A DNA stretch of 64,000 nucleotides from Calothrix sp. PCC 7716 (lineage in GTDB: Bacteria > Cyanobacteriota > Cyanobacteriia > Cyanobacteriales > Nostocaceae). The notes beneath the pieces are model-generated. The model searched no databases. It worked only from the letters and a program-made list of their open reading frames with translations, and was not told the DNA's origin. The stretch lies in assembly GCF_019977735.1 (NCBI RefSeq), contig NZ_AP025018.1:744001-808000 (forward strand), read 5' to 3'. Shown here in pieces: positions 44,092 to 52,500 of the stretch; within the stretch, counting starts at the first letter, position 1, and each line of letters begins with the position of its first letter. The position numbers and the translations under genes are program-made.

Positions 44092-44777
44092 TCCCCATTT
44101 TTATGCCAGACAAACAATTACCACCAATTTTTTTTTACCTTCTCAAGTCCGCGATTCAACGGACTGTTTAATACCCGATAAAAATTGCTTTCACCCCCTA
44201 CTGCTACCGCATTCAAACCACGAGAGATAATCATTTACAGCCAGAATATCAATCAATGGGCACCTTAATAGCTGTGTATCTAAGCAATATCCCGTTGTTT
44301 TAATGTAATGTTTAAAGCACCAATATCAATAATATTACGGTGATTAGATATTTATTTACTCACGCAAGTACTTGTACTTTTATCATTCAAAATATCATTA
44401 TTATTACTGAGGCAGGTAGGTGAATATATTGTGCTAATTATTGATTACAAACTACAGTTTTAGGTTCAAAAAATATGAAATAACTAAATATATAAATATA
44501 AATTCATAACTGCCTTTCACTGCAAATCTAAGATGGAAAACCAACCAGTGGCGCCGACTGTAAAAGTCCTGACAGCACTCGGTCTAGTTTGCCGTAGAGA
44601 ACAAAAATACATCTAATTGCAAAAGAAAAGGCAAATAAATAGAAAGCTTAATACAAAATTTACACTTCCTTCACATTTATAATTTGTTTATTAACTTATG
44701 CTCAATCACATATAGAGTGTACTTTGTTATAAAACAGATAAGTAAAAATATTTTACAATTACGATTATTTGAATAAC
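44092..44777. other. Intergenic region upstream of the aminotransferase gene
   Basis: 686 AT-rich bases between divergent genes. The only open stretch of note is a 27-codon frame at 44533-44616 (MENQPVAPTVKVLTALGLVC and seven more) containing a GGCGCC site, which may be a fragment or chance. No repeat family or RNA gene was recognised. Promoters for both neighbours must lie here. Confidence 0.5.
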
Positions 44778-45935
44778 ATGAACGTTAAAATTCCTTTTGT
44801 AGATTTAAATTTCCAACATCAACCGATTCAAAATCAAATAAATTCAGCAATACAGTCTGTACTGCAAAATGGAGATTTTATTCTAGGTAAGGCGTTAACC
44901 GATTTTGAAAAAGCATTTTCAGCAGCATCGCACGCTTTCTTTGGCATAGGAGTTGCATCTGGAACCGATGCCATTGCTCTAGGGTTACAAGCTTGTAACA
45001 TTGGTGTTGGTGACGAAGTAATATTGCCAGCAAACACATTTGTTGCAACATTGATAGGGGTAATAAGAGCAGGAGCAACGCCAGTTTTTGTTGATTGTTG
45101 CCCAAAAACAGCCTTAATCGATTTAGAAGCTGCTTCTTGTGCTGTTACATCTAAAACGAAAGCAATTATTCCAGTCCATCTCTATGGACAAATGGTTTCG
45201 CCTTTAAAATTACTAAATTTTGCTAAAACCCATGACCTACTAATTTTTGAAGATGCAGCGCAAGCGCACTTAGCAACTCGTGATGGGTATCGCGCTGGTT
45301 CGGTTGGAACTGCGGCAGCATTTAGCTTTTACCCTAGTAAAAACTTAGGCGCCATTGGTGATGGAGGAATGTTACTAACGTCGGATGCGGAAGTCGCGCA
45401 AAAAATGGTGCGCTTACGCAATTACGGCGCCTCGTATAAATATTATCATACCGACCCAGGTACAAATAGTCGTCTAGACACACTACAAGCAGCAGTATTG
45501 TTAGAAAAATTACCATATTTATCTGAATGGAACCGTCAACGCTTACAGCTTGCTCTTCTTTACGATTCCGAATTGGCGCCGTTGGTATCAAAAGGAATAA
45601 TACCAATGCAAAATCAAAGCGACGAAGGACATGTATATCACCTATACGTTGTTAAAATTACTGAAGATAGTTCAATATCTCGCCAAGACTTGCAGCAAAA
45701 ATTTATTGAAGCTGGAATTCAAACAGGTATTCATTACCCAATACCATGCCACCTTCAACCCGCTTTTGCTAATCTCGGTTATCAAATGGGTGACTTCCCA
45801 CACGCCGAAGCATTAGCAAAACAAATACTATCATTGCCAATGTATCCAGGTTTAACTCCAAGTCAGGTCAAAGAAACAGTGGCAACAATTGCCGAAGTAC
45901 TCTGCGAGCCAGAATTAGTAATACTTAATACTTAA
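44778..45935 (+). CDS. DegT/DnrJ/EryC1/StrS family sugar aminotransferase
   Basis: 385 residues. PLP-dependent aminotransferase fold type I; the catalytic Lys is in SFYPSKNLGAIGDGGML, with GTDAIALGLQACNIGVGDEV, PANTFVATLIGVIRAGATPV, IIPVHLYGQMVSPL and FEDAAQAHLA as family motifs. Members transfer an amino group to a keto-sugar nucleotide for polysaccharide or glycan synthesis. ATG 44778 is preferred to TTG 44769. It is 35 bases ahead of a cyanoexosortase gene, and exosortases are usually encoded with exopolysaccharide genes, so the two may be co-transcribed. Confidence 0.94.
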   Translation: MNVKIPFVDLNFQHQPIQNQINSAIQSVLQNGDFILGKALTDFEKAFSAASHAFFGIGVASGTDAIALGLQACNIGVGDEVILPANTFVATLIGVIRAGATPVFVDCCPKTALIDLEAASCAVTSKTKAIIPVHLYGQMVSPLKLLNFAKTHDLLIFEDAAQAHLATRDGYRAGSVGTAAAFSFYPSKNLGAIGDGGMLLTSDAEVAQKMVRLRNYGASYKYYHTDPGTNSRLDTLQAAVLLEKLPYLSEWNRQRLQLALLYDSELAPLVSKGIIPMQNQSDEGHVYHLYVVKITEDSSISRQDLQQKFIEAGIQTGIHYPIPCHLQPAFANLGYQMGDFPHAEALAKQILSLPMYPGLTPSQVKETVATIAEVLCEPELVILNT

Positions 45936-45970
45936 GAGTTTACGAGAGTTCTTATTCCCTCACACATACT

Positions 45971-46861
45971 ATGCATCAACGCTCCTATAGAACTACAAAT
46001 CCAACCGAGTTATTCAACTTAGCCATAATAGGTGTTTTAGTACTACTTTATGCTCCTATACTTTTACATTGGGTTGATGGTTGGGTTAATAAAAGTATTA
46101 GTACAGAACACGAGTATTTTAGCCACGGATTGATTGGTTTGCCTTTTGCTGGCTACTTGGTGTGGCAAAACCGAAAATTGTGGTATAGACTGCGCTCTAA
46201 AAATCACCCATTAGGCGCCGTTTTATTATTAATAGGAGGATTTTTTTACATCAGTGGAGTAAGTGAATACGTAAATCTCTCGCTACCGTTTATTTTAACT
46301 GGTTTATGCTTATGGCTTAAAGGTCGAGCCGGATTGAAGCTACAATGGTTTCCTTTATTGCTAGTATTGTTAGCAACGCCTAATTCAGTTCCTTACCTTA
46401 TTGCTCCCTTTACTGTACCTTTACAAGCTTTTATTGCTGGTACAGCGGGTTTTATTTTGAATCAGTTAGGTATGAACGTCAATGTAGATGGTATATATAT
46501 ATTTGTGAATAAGCAAGTTGTGGAGGTGGCGCCGTACTGTGCTGGCTTAAAAATGCTGTTTACAACTTTATATGTATGTTTGATGCTACTACATTGGACA
46601 GGTGCCATTAGCTCACGTCGTAAAATTAGTTGGTTTCTCGGTAGCGCTATCGTAATTAGTGTTGGCGCCAACATTATTCGCAACACACTACTAACATATT
46701 TCCACGGTACAGGAAACGAAGGACTATTTAAATGGCTTCACGATAGCTGGGGTGGTGACATCTACTCCGCATTAATGCTGCTATCACTAGTTCCAGTCCT
46801 AAATTGGATTGATAATCATTTCTTAGAACCAACACAACCCACCAAAGAACCCATCACCTAA
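45971..46861 (+). CDS. Cyanoexosortase (exosortase/archaeosortase family, probably type B)
   Basis: 296 residues, with about eight transmembrane helices. The catalytic triad of the family is visible: Cys190 in VEVAPYCAGLKML, Arg237 in VGANIIRNTLLTYFHG and His257 in FKWLHDSWGG. Exosortases cleave PEP-CTERM tails and are thought to transfer the protein to a surface anchor. A probable substrate lies 5.6 kb away (52501). The small exosortase-system-associated protein often encoded downstream is not visible here; the next gene is on the other strand. A hairpin repeat of the GCACAGGCA family (46876) follows. Confidence 0.88.
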   Translation: MHQRSYRTTNPTELFNLAIIGVLVLLYAPILLHWVDGWVNKSISTEHEYFSHGLIGLPFAGYLVWQNRKLWYRLRSKNHPLGAVLLLIGGFFYISGVSEYVNLSLPFILTGLCLWLKGRAGLKLQWFPLLLVLLATPNSVPYLIAPFTVPLQAFIAGTAGFILNQLGMNVNVDGIYIFVNKQVVEVAPYCAGLKMLFTTLYVCLMLLHWTGAISSRRKISWFLGSAIVISVGANIIRNTLLTYFHGTGNEGLFKWLHDSWGGDIYSALMLLSLVPVLNWIDNHFLEPTQPTKEPIT

Positions 46862-46914
46862 TTGTGGCACACCTCTTGTAGCACAGGCATCCTGCCTGTG
46901 CATTTGGTCTAAAT

Positions 46915-47352
46915 TTACACCATCGCGTGCTTCTCAATTACCTTAGCAAAATCAGGCACAGCTTCCTCCACATGCTTTTTAGCAGAACCACGCAGCTTCT
47001 CATAGGTTCCCTTTACTATTTGGCGACTCGAACCTTTAACTCTCTCATCAGTAACACTAAGCAGCGCATCTGCTGTAGCAGAACTACTCGCAACCAAATG
47101 TCCCACAGGGTCGCCCTGAAGTACACCTTGATTCCAAATAGGGTCAATAGCTGTTAAGCACGAAGGTAAAAGTTGCTCTACAGCACCGTTAATATATCCC
47201 GGCTTAATTCCTTTAAGAGCAGCAAAAGCAGCTTTTAAAGCCATACCACTGATACCAGACTTAGAAGCAAGCTGCTCCTCAATCATATTACAGCAGTCTG
47301 AAACAACCATTCCTTTTTTCGCTGGGTCTAAAAGTTTATTGCTGAGTTCCAT
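46915..47352 (-). CDS. DUF6918 family protein
   Basis: 145 residues, all-alpha, beginning MELSNKLLDPAKKGMVVSDC. Conserved stretches are MVVSDCCNMIEEQLASKSGI, AAFAALKGIKPGYINGAVEQ and LLPSCLTAIDPIWNQ. The family is found in actinobacteria and cyanobacteria with no established function. The start at 47352 follows a GGGGAG-like sequence (AAGGGGAGTGAC) by a few bases. A 20-bp palindrome at 47458 lies about 105 bases upstream of the start and could be its operator. Confidence 0.75.
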   Translation of the reverse strand: MELSNKLLDPAKKGMVVSDCCNMIEEQLASKSGISGMALKAAFAALKGIKPGYINGAVEQLLPSCLTAIDPIWNQGVLQGDPVGHLVASSSATADALLSVTDERVKGSSRQIVKGTYEKLRGSAKKHVEEAVPDFAKVIEKHAMV

Positions 47353-47736
47353 GTCACTCCCCTTGTTCTAATAGTTCTTAAAAATGTCTCTATATTACAT
47401 TAAGCAAATGTACTACAGATAACTCTGTATCTCCAGGAAATACTTCGTTTCATTTACTACTGTATCCGGATACAGTACTAGACCTAACTGCTTGATTTAA
47501 GTGTTCCTCATATTCGAGAATTTACCAAATCTTTAACAAATATAGCAAGTCTTTTGCTTGACGCAAATAAAAAAGTTTGCCGCATATACTTACTATTTTT
47601 ATGTTTTGTAATTTAAAATACCAACTTCAATAAAATTAAAAATTTATACATCCCTATTTGCACAAATCTTTTATAAAAAGCGATATAAAAGTTTATGACA
47701 TCTTTAATGACCTCAATTAAATCTGTAAAAAAATAA
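47353..47736. other. Divergent intergenic region with a palindrome
   Basis: 384 bases upstream of both the DUF6918 gene and the truncated gene at 47737. The only notable structure is a perfect 20-bp palindrome at 47458-47477, listed separately. No gene was recognised. Confidence 0.5.
47458..47477. promoter_or_regulatory. 20-bp perfect palindrome, possible operator
   Basis: TACTGTATCCGGATACAGTA is fully self-complementary. It stands alone (not one of the dispersed repeat families of the window) in the divergent region between 47352 and 47737. A dimeric repressor site is one explanation; chance is possible but unlikely at this length. Confidence 0.4.
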
Positions 47737-48465
47737 ATGAGCGAATCACAAATGCCCTTATATTTAGCCGATAACTTTGATTTAAATGTATTTAATGCCA
47801 TTAAATCACCAGATAATCGAAACGGCAAGCCAATTAAAGATATGCAGCGGTTTTTTTACAAGCAAATCGTTGTTGATGATGAAACAATCATTAGTACTGA
47901 GCCATTTAAGGTACCTGGATATATCGGTATTGCTAACTCTGATATTGTTATAGACCCTGATAACAAACAAGTATCTGGACACGATGATGTCGTCAAATTT
48001 CTTGATGAATATGGCTTATTAATTTGTACCTTTATATACAACAAAGATAGATACGGACAACTTTTAGACTTACGGTGGGCTTTGGGAGAAAGTGAGCAAG
48101 AAGATTTAATCGAAATGATTATCAAAGGTGGCGGACATCATGCAGGCGCCATAGTTCCAGCAATGCGCGAGAGAAAATCTTACGCATCGTTGAACGAACC
48201 CGACACGTATCATGATGGCATGTTTGGCCATCCTGGTTTTGTAGCGGTTGGACAACGGTTAGTATTTCCGGAGTTTGTGACAAAAGAACAAGCGCGGGGT
48301 TACACCGACACCATTATTTGCTGGTTAGCAGTGATGAACTCGTTCGTTGAGTTTTCTGAGAATGATTTTAACGGTGGCGACCCATTACAAGTGTATGACA
48401 GAGCGTCCTTCGTTGTATGCTCTTTGATAACTAGACGGAAATGTCTCAATGCCAAATTTCTTTAA
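47737..48465 (+). CDS. Hypothetical protein, 3'-truncated at a junction
   Basis: 242 residues, soluble, starting MSESQMPLYLADNFDLNVFN. Segments GKPIKDMQRFFYKQIVVDDE and EYGLLICTFIYNKDRYGQLL are natural, but the C terminus after GGDPLQVYDRASF (about codon 222) is read from the antisense of the gene at 48385. The native end is therefore probably lost at about 48400. Residues GGGHHAGAIVPAM are His-rich and might bind metal. No family recognised. The converging gene on the other strand is truncated at the same point. Confidence 0.55.
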   Translation: MSESQMPLYLADNFDLNVFNAIKSPDNRNGKPIKDMQRFFYKQIVVDDETIISTEPFKVPGYIGIANSDIVIDPDNKQVSGHDDVVKFLDEYGLLICTFIYNKDRYGQLLDLRWALGESEQEDLIEMIIKGGGHHAGAIVPAMRERKSYASLNEPDTYHDGMFGHPGFVAVGQRLVFPEFVTKEQARGYTDTIICWLAVMNSFVEFSENDFNGGDPLQVYDRASFVVCSLITRRKCLNAKFL

Positions 48466-48729
48466 TGCCTCAACAGCTAACTGAGGCAGTCCCTTTCGAG
48501 GAACAATATTCTTTGATAAAGGAGATATAGCAGCTTTGGCATAGAGACCATGCCCTATTTTTATCATTGTGCCCTTTTTTACCAAATTGCGGAGACAACG
48601 CCCTACGCTGTTATAATTACCAATGCCCTGAAAATCTTTACGTGTAAATACTTCATCATCGGCAAGCGTAATTTTTTCTAATATCTTATCTTCCAATGTT
48701 TTGGAAGCCTCAAGGGTATTCATCTTCAA
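48385..48729 (-). CDS. DUF6088/AbiEi-like antitoxin, 3'-truncated
   Basis: 114 residues. The N-terminal winged-helix part (VFTRKDFQGIGNYNSVGRCL, RNLVKKGTMIKIGHGLYAKA) and the conserved GLPQLAVEALKKFG are typical of DUF6088, related to AbiEi antitoxins. After AYNEGRS, where family members continue with the conserved core of the second domain, the frame runs into the antisense of the converging gene and stops within four residues (VIHL). No AbiEii-type toxin gene is left nearby. It is probably a remnant. Confidence 0.65.
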   Translation of the reverse strand: MKMNTLEASKTLEDKILEKITLADDEVFTRKDFQGIGNYNSVGRCLRNLVKKGTMIKIGHGLYAKAAISPLSKNIVPRKGLPQLAVEALKKFGIETFPSSYQRAYNEGRSVIHL

Positions 48730-48824
48730 TTCGCCTTTAAATGCAAAACTTATGATTGAGGAATGGCGCCTTAATTATAACAATATATTAATATGTGTTG
48801 GGTTCCAATCGGACACCCAACCTA

Positions 48825-49184
48825 CTACTCGCTGATTCTCTGTTCAAATTCATCAATGGCTAGAATATCATCCGAAATTAACGCGCATTCTTCTAGTCAA
48901 GGAATATTTAAGTCTGGAAGTTCTTCACTTGCGTCAATTTTTTCATAACCTTTAGTTTCCAAAAACTCAGAAGGTATATCTTCCCTTTTGCGGTAAAGTT
49001 TGAGTCTGTTATTTTCCCAAAACCAAACCTCTAGCACTCCTAAACGTCGATATATTTCTAACTTATCAATACTACCGCTAGTGATATTTACTTCTATAGC
49101 TATGTCAGGAATTGACTTAACGTTTCCAATACAATAGCATTCATCTGGTTCGGTGCCAGCTTTTACATATAAAATTATATTGGC
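48825..49184 (-). pseudogene. Uma2-family endonuclease remnant
   Basis: Reading leftward from 49184, the frame encodes KAGTEPDECYCIGNVKSIPD, IAIEVNITSG, DKLEIYRRLGVLEVWFWENN, all typical of the C-terminal half of Uma2 (DUF820, PD-(D/E)XK) proteins abundant in cyanobacteria. The 5' half is missing: the sequence joins another remnant at about 49187. A TGA interrupts the frame after LPDLNIP, after which LEECALISDDILAIDEFEQR completes the usual end. Truncation and a nonsense mutation show it is dead. An intact family member is at 57471. Confidence 0.8.
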
Positions 49185-49186
49185 AA

Positions 49187-49683
49187 ATGCTTAAATTTAT
49201 ACAACAAATTACTATTTATAAAAGAAAACGTTGGGTTCTATTATTTTTGTTATCTTGTTTCTTGATTATTTCATTATGGCAGGCGCCGACTGTAAATTTA
49301 AGTAAATCAAAAAGTTCTGAGATTCGCGGTATTTGGATAACAAATTATGGTGTAGCTTTATACTAAGAACGGTTTAGAAATGTCATTCTGAGCGTAGCGT
49401 AATGCGGAGCATTTGCCGCAGGCTAGAATCTCTAAGATGCTTCACTGCACTGCGTTTCGTTCAGCATGACAAAGTTTATATTTAACCCGTTTGCAGTATA
49501 AATTACTATACGACTCGTTTAGATGAAGCTGTTGCTAATATTGCCAAACATCGTTTAAATACAGTCTACCCGGCAGGAGGCGCCACAAAGACTTACTCGA
49601 TACCTGGAGTTGAAGGTGCTGTAGAGCAATCTCATATATACCAGGTCATGCTCGAAGCAATAACTGCGGCGCCTCTAAGTTAA
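49187..49683 (+). pseudogene. Secreted glycoside-hydrolase-like (GHL10/DUF187) gene, interrupted by a MITE
   Basis: ATG at 49187 begins MLKFIQQITIYKRKRW and a signal anchor (LLFLLSCFLIISLWQAP), then EIRGIWITNYGVALY, the typical start of cyanobacterial family 10-like (DUF187) glycosidases. A 142-bp MITE is inserted at 49359. After it the same sequence resumes as YTTRLDEAVANIAKHRLNTV followed by YPA. The rest then jumps to an unrelated-looking tail (GGATKTYSIPGVEGAVEQSH) and stops at 49683. Most of the roughly 300-residue catalytic domain is deleted. Confidence 0.75.
49359..49500. mobile_element. MITE-like element, 142 bp, inside the glycosidase remnant
   Basis: Ends TATACT (49359-49364) and AGTATA (49495-49500) are inverted; the homology continues inward (AACGG-TT-A, then TGTCATTCTGAG on the left and CAGCATGACA on the right). 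The interior folds into an imperfect hairpin and codes for nothing. Removing it restores the LY-YTTRLDEA reading of the host gene to within a few bases, showing that this is an insertion. It is related to the element at 25699. Confidence 0.75.
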
Positions 49684-49697
49684 AAGAAACCCGGTTT

Positions 49698-50474
49698 CTA
49701 ATGTAAAAGTTCAGGTTGTTGTCGAGTAATCATATCGTACAAGGGTTGGAAACTAAACCAACCCATGTAATGCGAGCCAACTTGGTGACGTGCTAAAGTT
49801 GCAGAGTCGTGGTTAATAAAACCTGGTTTACCAGCAGCTTCAGCGAGTAATTGCGCTTGACTGTTGCGTTCCATAGAAATAAACCACCATGCAGCTTCAT
49901 CAACTGAGTGACCTACCGTTAGTAAACCGTGATTTTTTAAAATTAAAGCTTTATTATCTCCTAGAGTCTCAGCAATACGTCTACCTTCTTCTATATCTAA
50001 AACGACACCAGTGTAATCATGGTAGACGCTGTGATGCTGGTAAAAAGCACAGGCATCTTGACTTAGAGGGTCAAGTTCACGTCCTAAACTCGACCAGCTT
50101 TTACCGTAAATTGAGTGAGTATGAACTGCGGAAACCACATCAGGACGCATAGCATGAATTTGAGAATGAATAGCGAATGCAGCTTCATTAACAGGATGTT
50201 CACCCTCAACGACATCTCCCAAATGGTTAACACGAATAAGATCACTAGCTTTAATCTCACCAAAATGCATTCCAAATGGATTTACCCAAAAACTGTCTAA
50301 GAATTCTGGGTCACGTGCGGTAATATGTCCGGCAACACCTTCATCGAAACCGTATTTAGCAAATAATCTAAGTGCTGCTGCGAGACGCTGTTTACGATGT
50401 AAACGCTCTTCACCAACACAAGTAAAAGTAGGTGGAGTAGGAGTTTTGGGTTTGAGGCGTGTGAAAGAGTGCAT
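49698..50474 (-). CDS. Class II aldolase/adducin family protein
   Basis: 258 residues. Zinc-binding motif HTHS (in VSAVHTHSIYGKSW) and the later ILKNHGLLTVGHSVDEA supply the three His ligands of class II aldolases; EGVAGHITARDPEFLDSFWV and NPFGMHFGEIKASDLIRV form the substrate-binding part. Related proteins are fuculose-phosphate and ribulose-phosphate aldolases/epimerases, but the substrate here is unknown. The stop codon lies inside an AGAAACCCGGTTTCT palindrome (49685-49699). No clear ribosome-binding site before the ATG at 50474. Confidence 0.9.
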   Translation of the reverse strand: MHSFTRLKPKTPTPPTFTCVGEERLHRKQRLAAALRLFAKYGFDEGVAGHITARDPEFLDSFWVNPFGMHFGEIKASDLIRVNHLGDVVEGEHPVNEAAFAIHSQIHAMRPDVVSAVHTHSIYGKSWSSLGRELDPLSQDACAFYQHHSVYHDYTGVVLDIEEGRRIAETLGDNKALILKNHGLLTVGHSVDEAAWWFISMERNSQAQLLAEAAGKPGFINHDSATLARHQVGSHYMGWFSFQPLYDMITRQQPELLH

Positions 50475-50781
50475 GTTGAATTTTTATATAACGTAAGTAC
50501 GTATTAGCGGTAAAAACAAATTTTTAAGGCTTTTAATACAAGTTTATACTTCTCTATATATATATGCATCCCATTATTTAAATAATTAAAAATAATTACA
50601 AATAATTACGATTGGTTACGAGAATCTTAAAGAAAGCCAGTTTATGATACCAACGCTGAGAAACCGGGTTTTCAATCAAAAAACCCGGTTTCTAGGTAAC
50701 AATCTGTATCGCAGCATCAAGTGAATCAGAAAATTTCCTTACAATTGATTTAAAAGAACTATATATATACAGGGTAAAAGC
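50475..50781. other. Intergenic region with AAACCCGGTTT hairpin
   Basis: 307 bases. A hairpin with arms GAGAAACCGGGTTTT and AAAACCCGGTTTCT spans 50658-50693, a member of the family also seen at 17574 and 49685. The remainder is AT-rich and holds the divergent promoters of the aldolase-like and CBS genes. Confidence 0.7.
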
Positions 50782-51240
50782 ATGACTAAAACAGTTGCTG
50801 ATATGATGAGCCGCAACCCGGTTGTTGTTAAGCGTGAGACTTCTTTAACTGAAGCAATAAAAATTTTAGCAGAGCGACGAATTAGTGGGCTACCCGTTGT
50901 TGACGATAACGGAAAGCTTATAGGTATAATCTCAGAGACAGATTTGATGTGGCAAGAAACGGGTGTAACACCACCTGCCTACATTATGTTTCTAGATAGT
51001 GTGATTTATTTACAAAATCCTGCCACATACGAACGCGATTTACATAAAGCACTTGGGCAAACGGTTGGGGAGGTAATGAGTAAAGACCCAATAACCATAG
51101 CTCCCGATAAATCGCTGCGTGATGCTGCTAAACTCATGCATGACAAAAATATCCACCGTCTACCAATACTTGACAGCGAGGGTCAAGTCATTGGTATCCT
51201 CACACGTGGTGACATAATACGCGCAATGGCTAGTGGTTAA
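50782..51240 (+). CDS. CBS-domain protein
   Basis: 152 residues made of two CBS motifs only: the first about residues 5-62 (VADMMSRNPVVVKRETSLTE, GLPVVDDNGKLIGIISETDL), the second about 95-150 (VGEVMSKDPITIAPDKSLRD, RLPILDSEGQVIGILTRGDI). Between them is a longer loop (TPPAYIMFLDSVIYLQNPAT) typical of cyanobacterial stand-alone CBS proteins. Such pairs bind adenosine nucleotides (AMP, ATP, SAM) and act as energy sensors. The partner is unknown. It is 75 bases ahead of nblB in the same direction. Confidence 0.92.
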   Translation: MTKTVADMMSRNPVVVKRETSLTEAIKILAERRISGLPVVDDNGKLIGIISETDLMWQETGVTPPAYIMFLDSVIYLQNPATYERDLHKALGQTVGEVMSKDPITIAPDKSLRDAAKLMHDKNIHRLPILDSEGQVIGILTRGDIIRAMASG

Positions 51241-51315
51241 TCACTACTGTATGAAAGATATGCACCTCTATTCAAACAATTTTTAGTTTTATATCGTTTA
51301 AAGAGAGAGATTTTG

Positions 51316-51969
51316 ATGAGCGTTACACCTGATAGTGTTAAGCAGATGCTGAGTTCAGAAGATTTAGGCGACCGTTTGCGTGCCGTAAATTTAATTAGGG
51401 ACTTAGAACCGGGTATTGGTTTTGAATTTATTCAATCTGCTTTGAATGATTCTAATTCGCGCGTTCGCTACTCAGCAGTTAGTCAAATAGATACTTTGGG
51501 TAGTCAAGATTTAGATTTATCGCTTTCATTGCTGCGTCGCATGATACAAGACCCAGAACCTGATGTCCAAGCTGCTGCTGCTGATTGTATCGGCGCCTTA
51601 AAGTTAGTGACAGCATACGATGATTTGAATCAGCTATATCACAGCACAGGTGAATGGATTGTACAACTCAGTGTAATTGCCACATTAGGAGCATTAGGGG
51701 AACCACGGGGATTTGAGTTGCTAAAAGAAGCACTCGACTCAAGTAATGAATTAGTCAAAATTTCGGCAATAAGCGCTTTGGGTGAGTTAGGAAACCCAGA
51801 AGCGGTTTCTTTAATAGCACCACTAGCAGAAAATCCCGACTGGCAAATTCGTCATCGAGTTGTCCTCGCTTTGCGTCTTTTGGGTGGAGAACAAGCTCAG
51901 TCAATTTTAGAGTCTTTGAGCAAAGATGAAGTAGAAGCTGTTGCCGTAGAAGCTAAAAGACCAGCTTAG
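51316..51969 (+). CDS. nblB: Phycobilisome degradation/maturation protein NblB (HEAT repeats)
   Basis: 217 residues of tandem HEAT repeats from start to end (DPEPDVQAAAADCIGALKLV, LDSSNELVKISAISALGELG, ENPDWQIRHRVVLALRLLGG). It matches NblB, a relative of phycocyanobilin lyases CpcE/F, required for phycobilisome disassembly during nitrogen or sulphur starvation; it is thought to detach bilins. ATG 51316 is preferred to TTG 51313. The AGAGAGAG tract upstream provides a weak ribosome-binding site. Regulation by NblR or NtcA is known for nbl genes in general, not shown here. Confidence 0.88.
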   Translation: MSVTPDSVKQMLSSEDLGDRLRAVNLIRDLEPGIGFEFIQSALNDSNSRVRYSAVSQIDTLGSQDLDLSLSLLRRMIQDPEPDVQAAAADCIGALKLVTAYDDLNQLYHSTGEWIVQLSVIATLGALGEPRGFELLKEALDSSNELVKISAISALGELGNPEAVSLIAPLAENPDWQIRHRVVLALRLLGGEQAQSILESLSKDEVEAVAVEAKRPA

Positions 51970-52500
51970 ATATATCAAATATTAAATGTCTTCTCTTGTG
52001 GAGCGGGCATCCTTGCCCGCCACTCTTACATAGAACATCTACCTAATATAGGCGCCTACTTAAATATAGGGCGCTTTTTTATTGTAGAACGGGCAAGGAT
52101 GCCCATTCCACAAGATGTTTTTCTTTATTCCACAAGAGTTTTTGTATGTTCAGGATTATAGGTAATTTTAACGAGTACTATAAATCTTGATTTTTGGCGC
52201 CGTTAGTTATTTAAAAACTTTATAAAGTGGATACAAACTTTTATTTTTTGTCTGTGAAAACATAAATTACTGTACTACTTTTTTGACTTGATTTTTCAAA
52301 GTACTGTTATCAAAAAATACATTATTTTTGCGTAATTTACCAAATATTATTAGTATCATCAAGTTCAAGTAAACCTTGGCAAAAAGGGATGACGATTGCA
52401 CTTAGGCGGAAATACTATACAAATATCAATCAGAGGAAACACGCAGAGAAACATCTGGTGTCCAACCTGAGAGAAACACGTAATAGTTTTCATTCCAACC
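51970..52500. other. Intergenic region with paired hairpin repeats
   Basis: 531 bases between co-directional genes. Hairpin repeats GCGGGCATCCTTGCCCGC (51998-52021) and GAACGGGCAAGGATGCCCAT (52085-52111) lie in opposite orientation and can pair with each other. GGCGCC sites occur at about 52049 and 52197. The rest is AT-rich and should hold the promoter for the PEP-CTERM gene. No gene was recognised; a plus-strand frame at 52389-52604 is an out-of-frame shadow. Confidence 0.6.
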
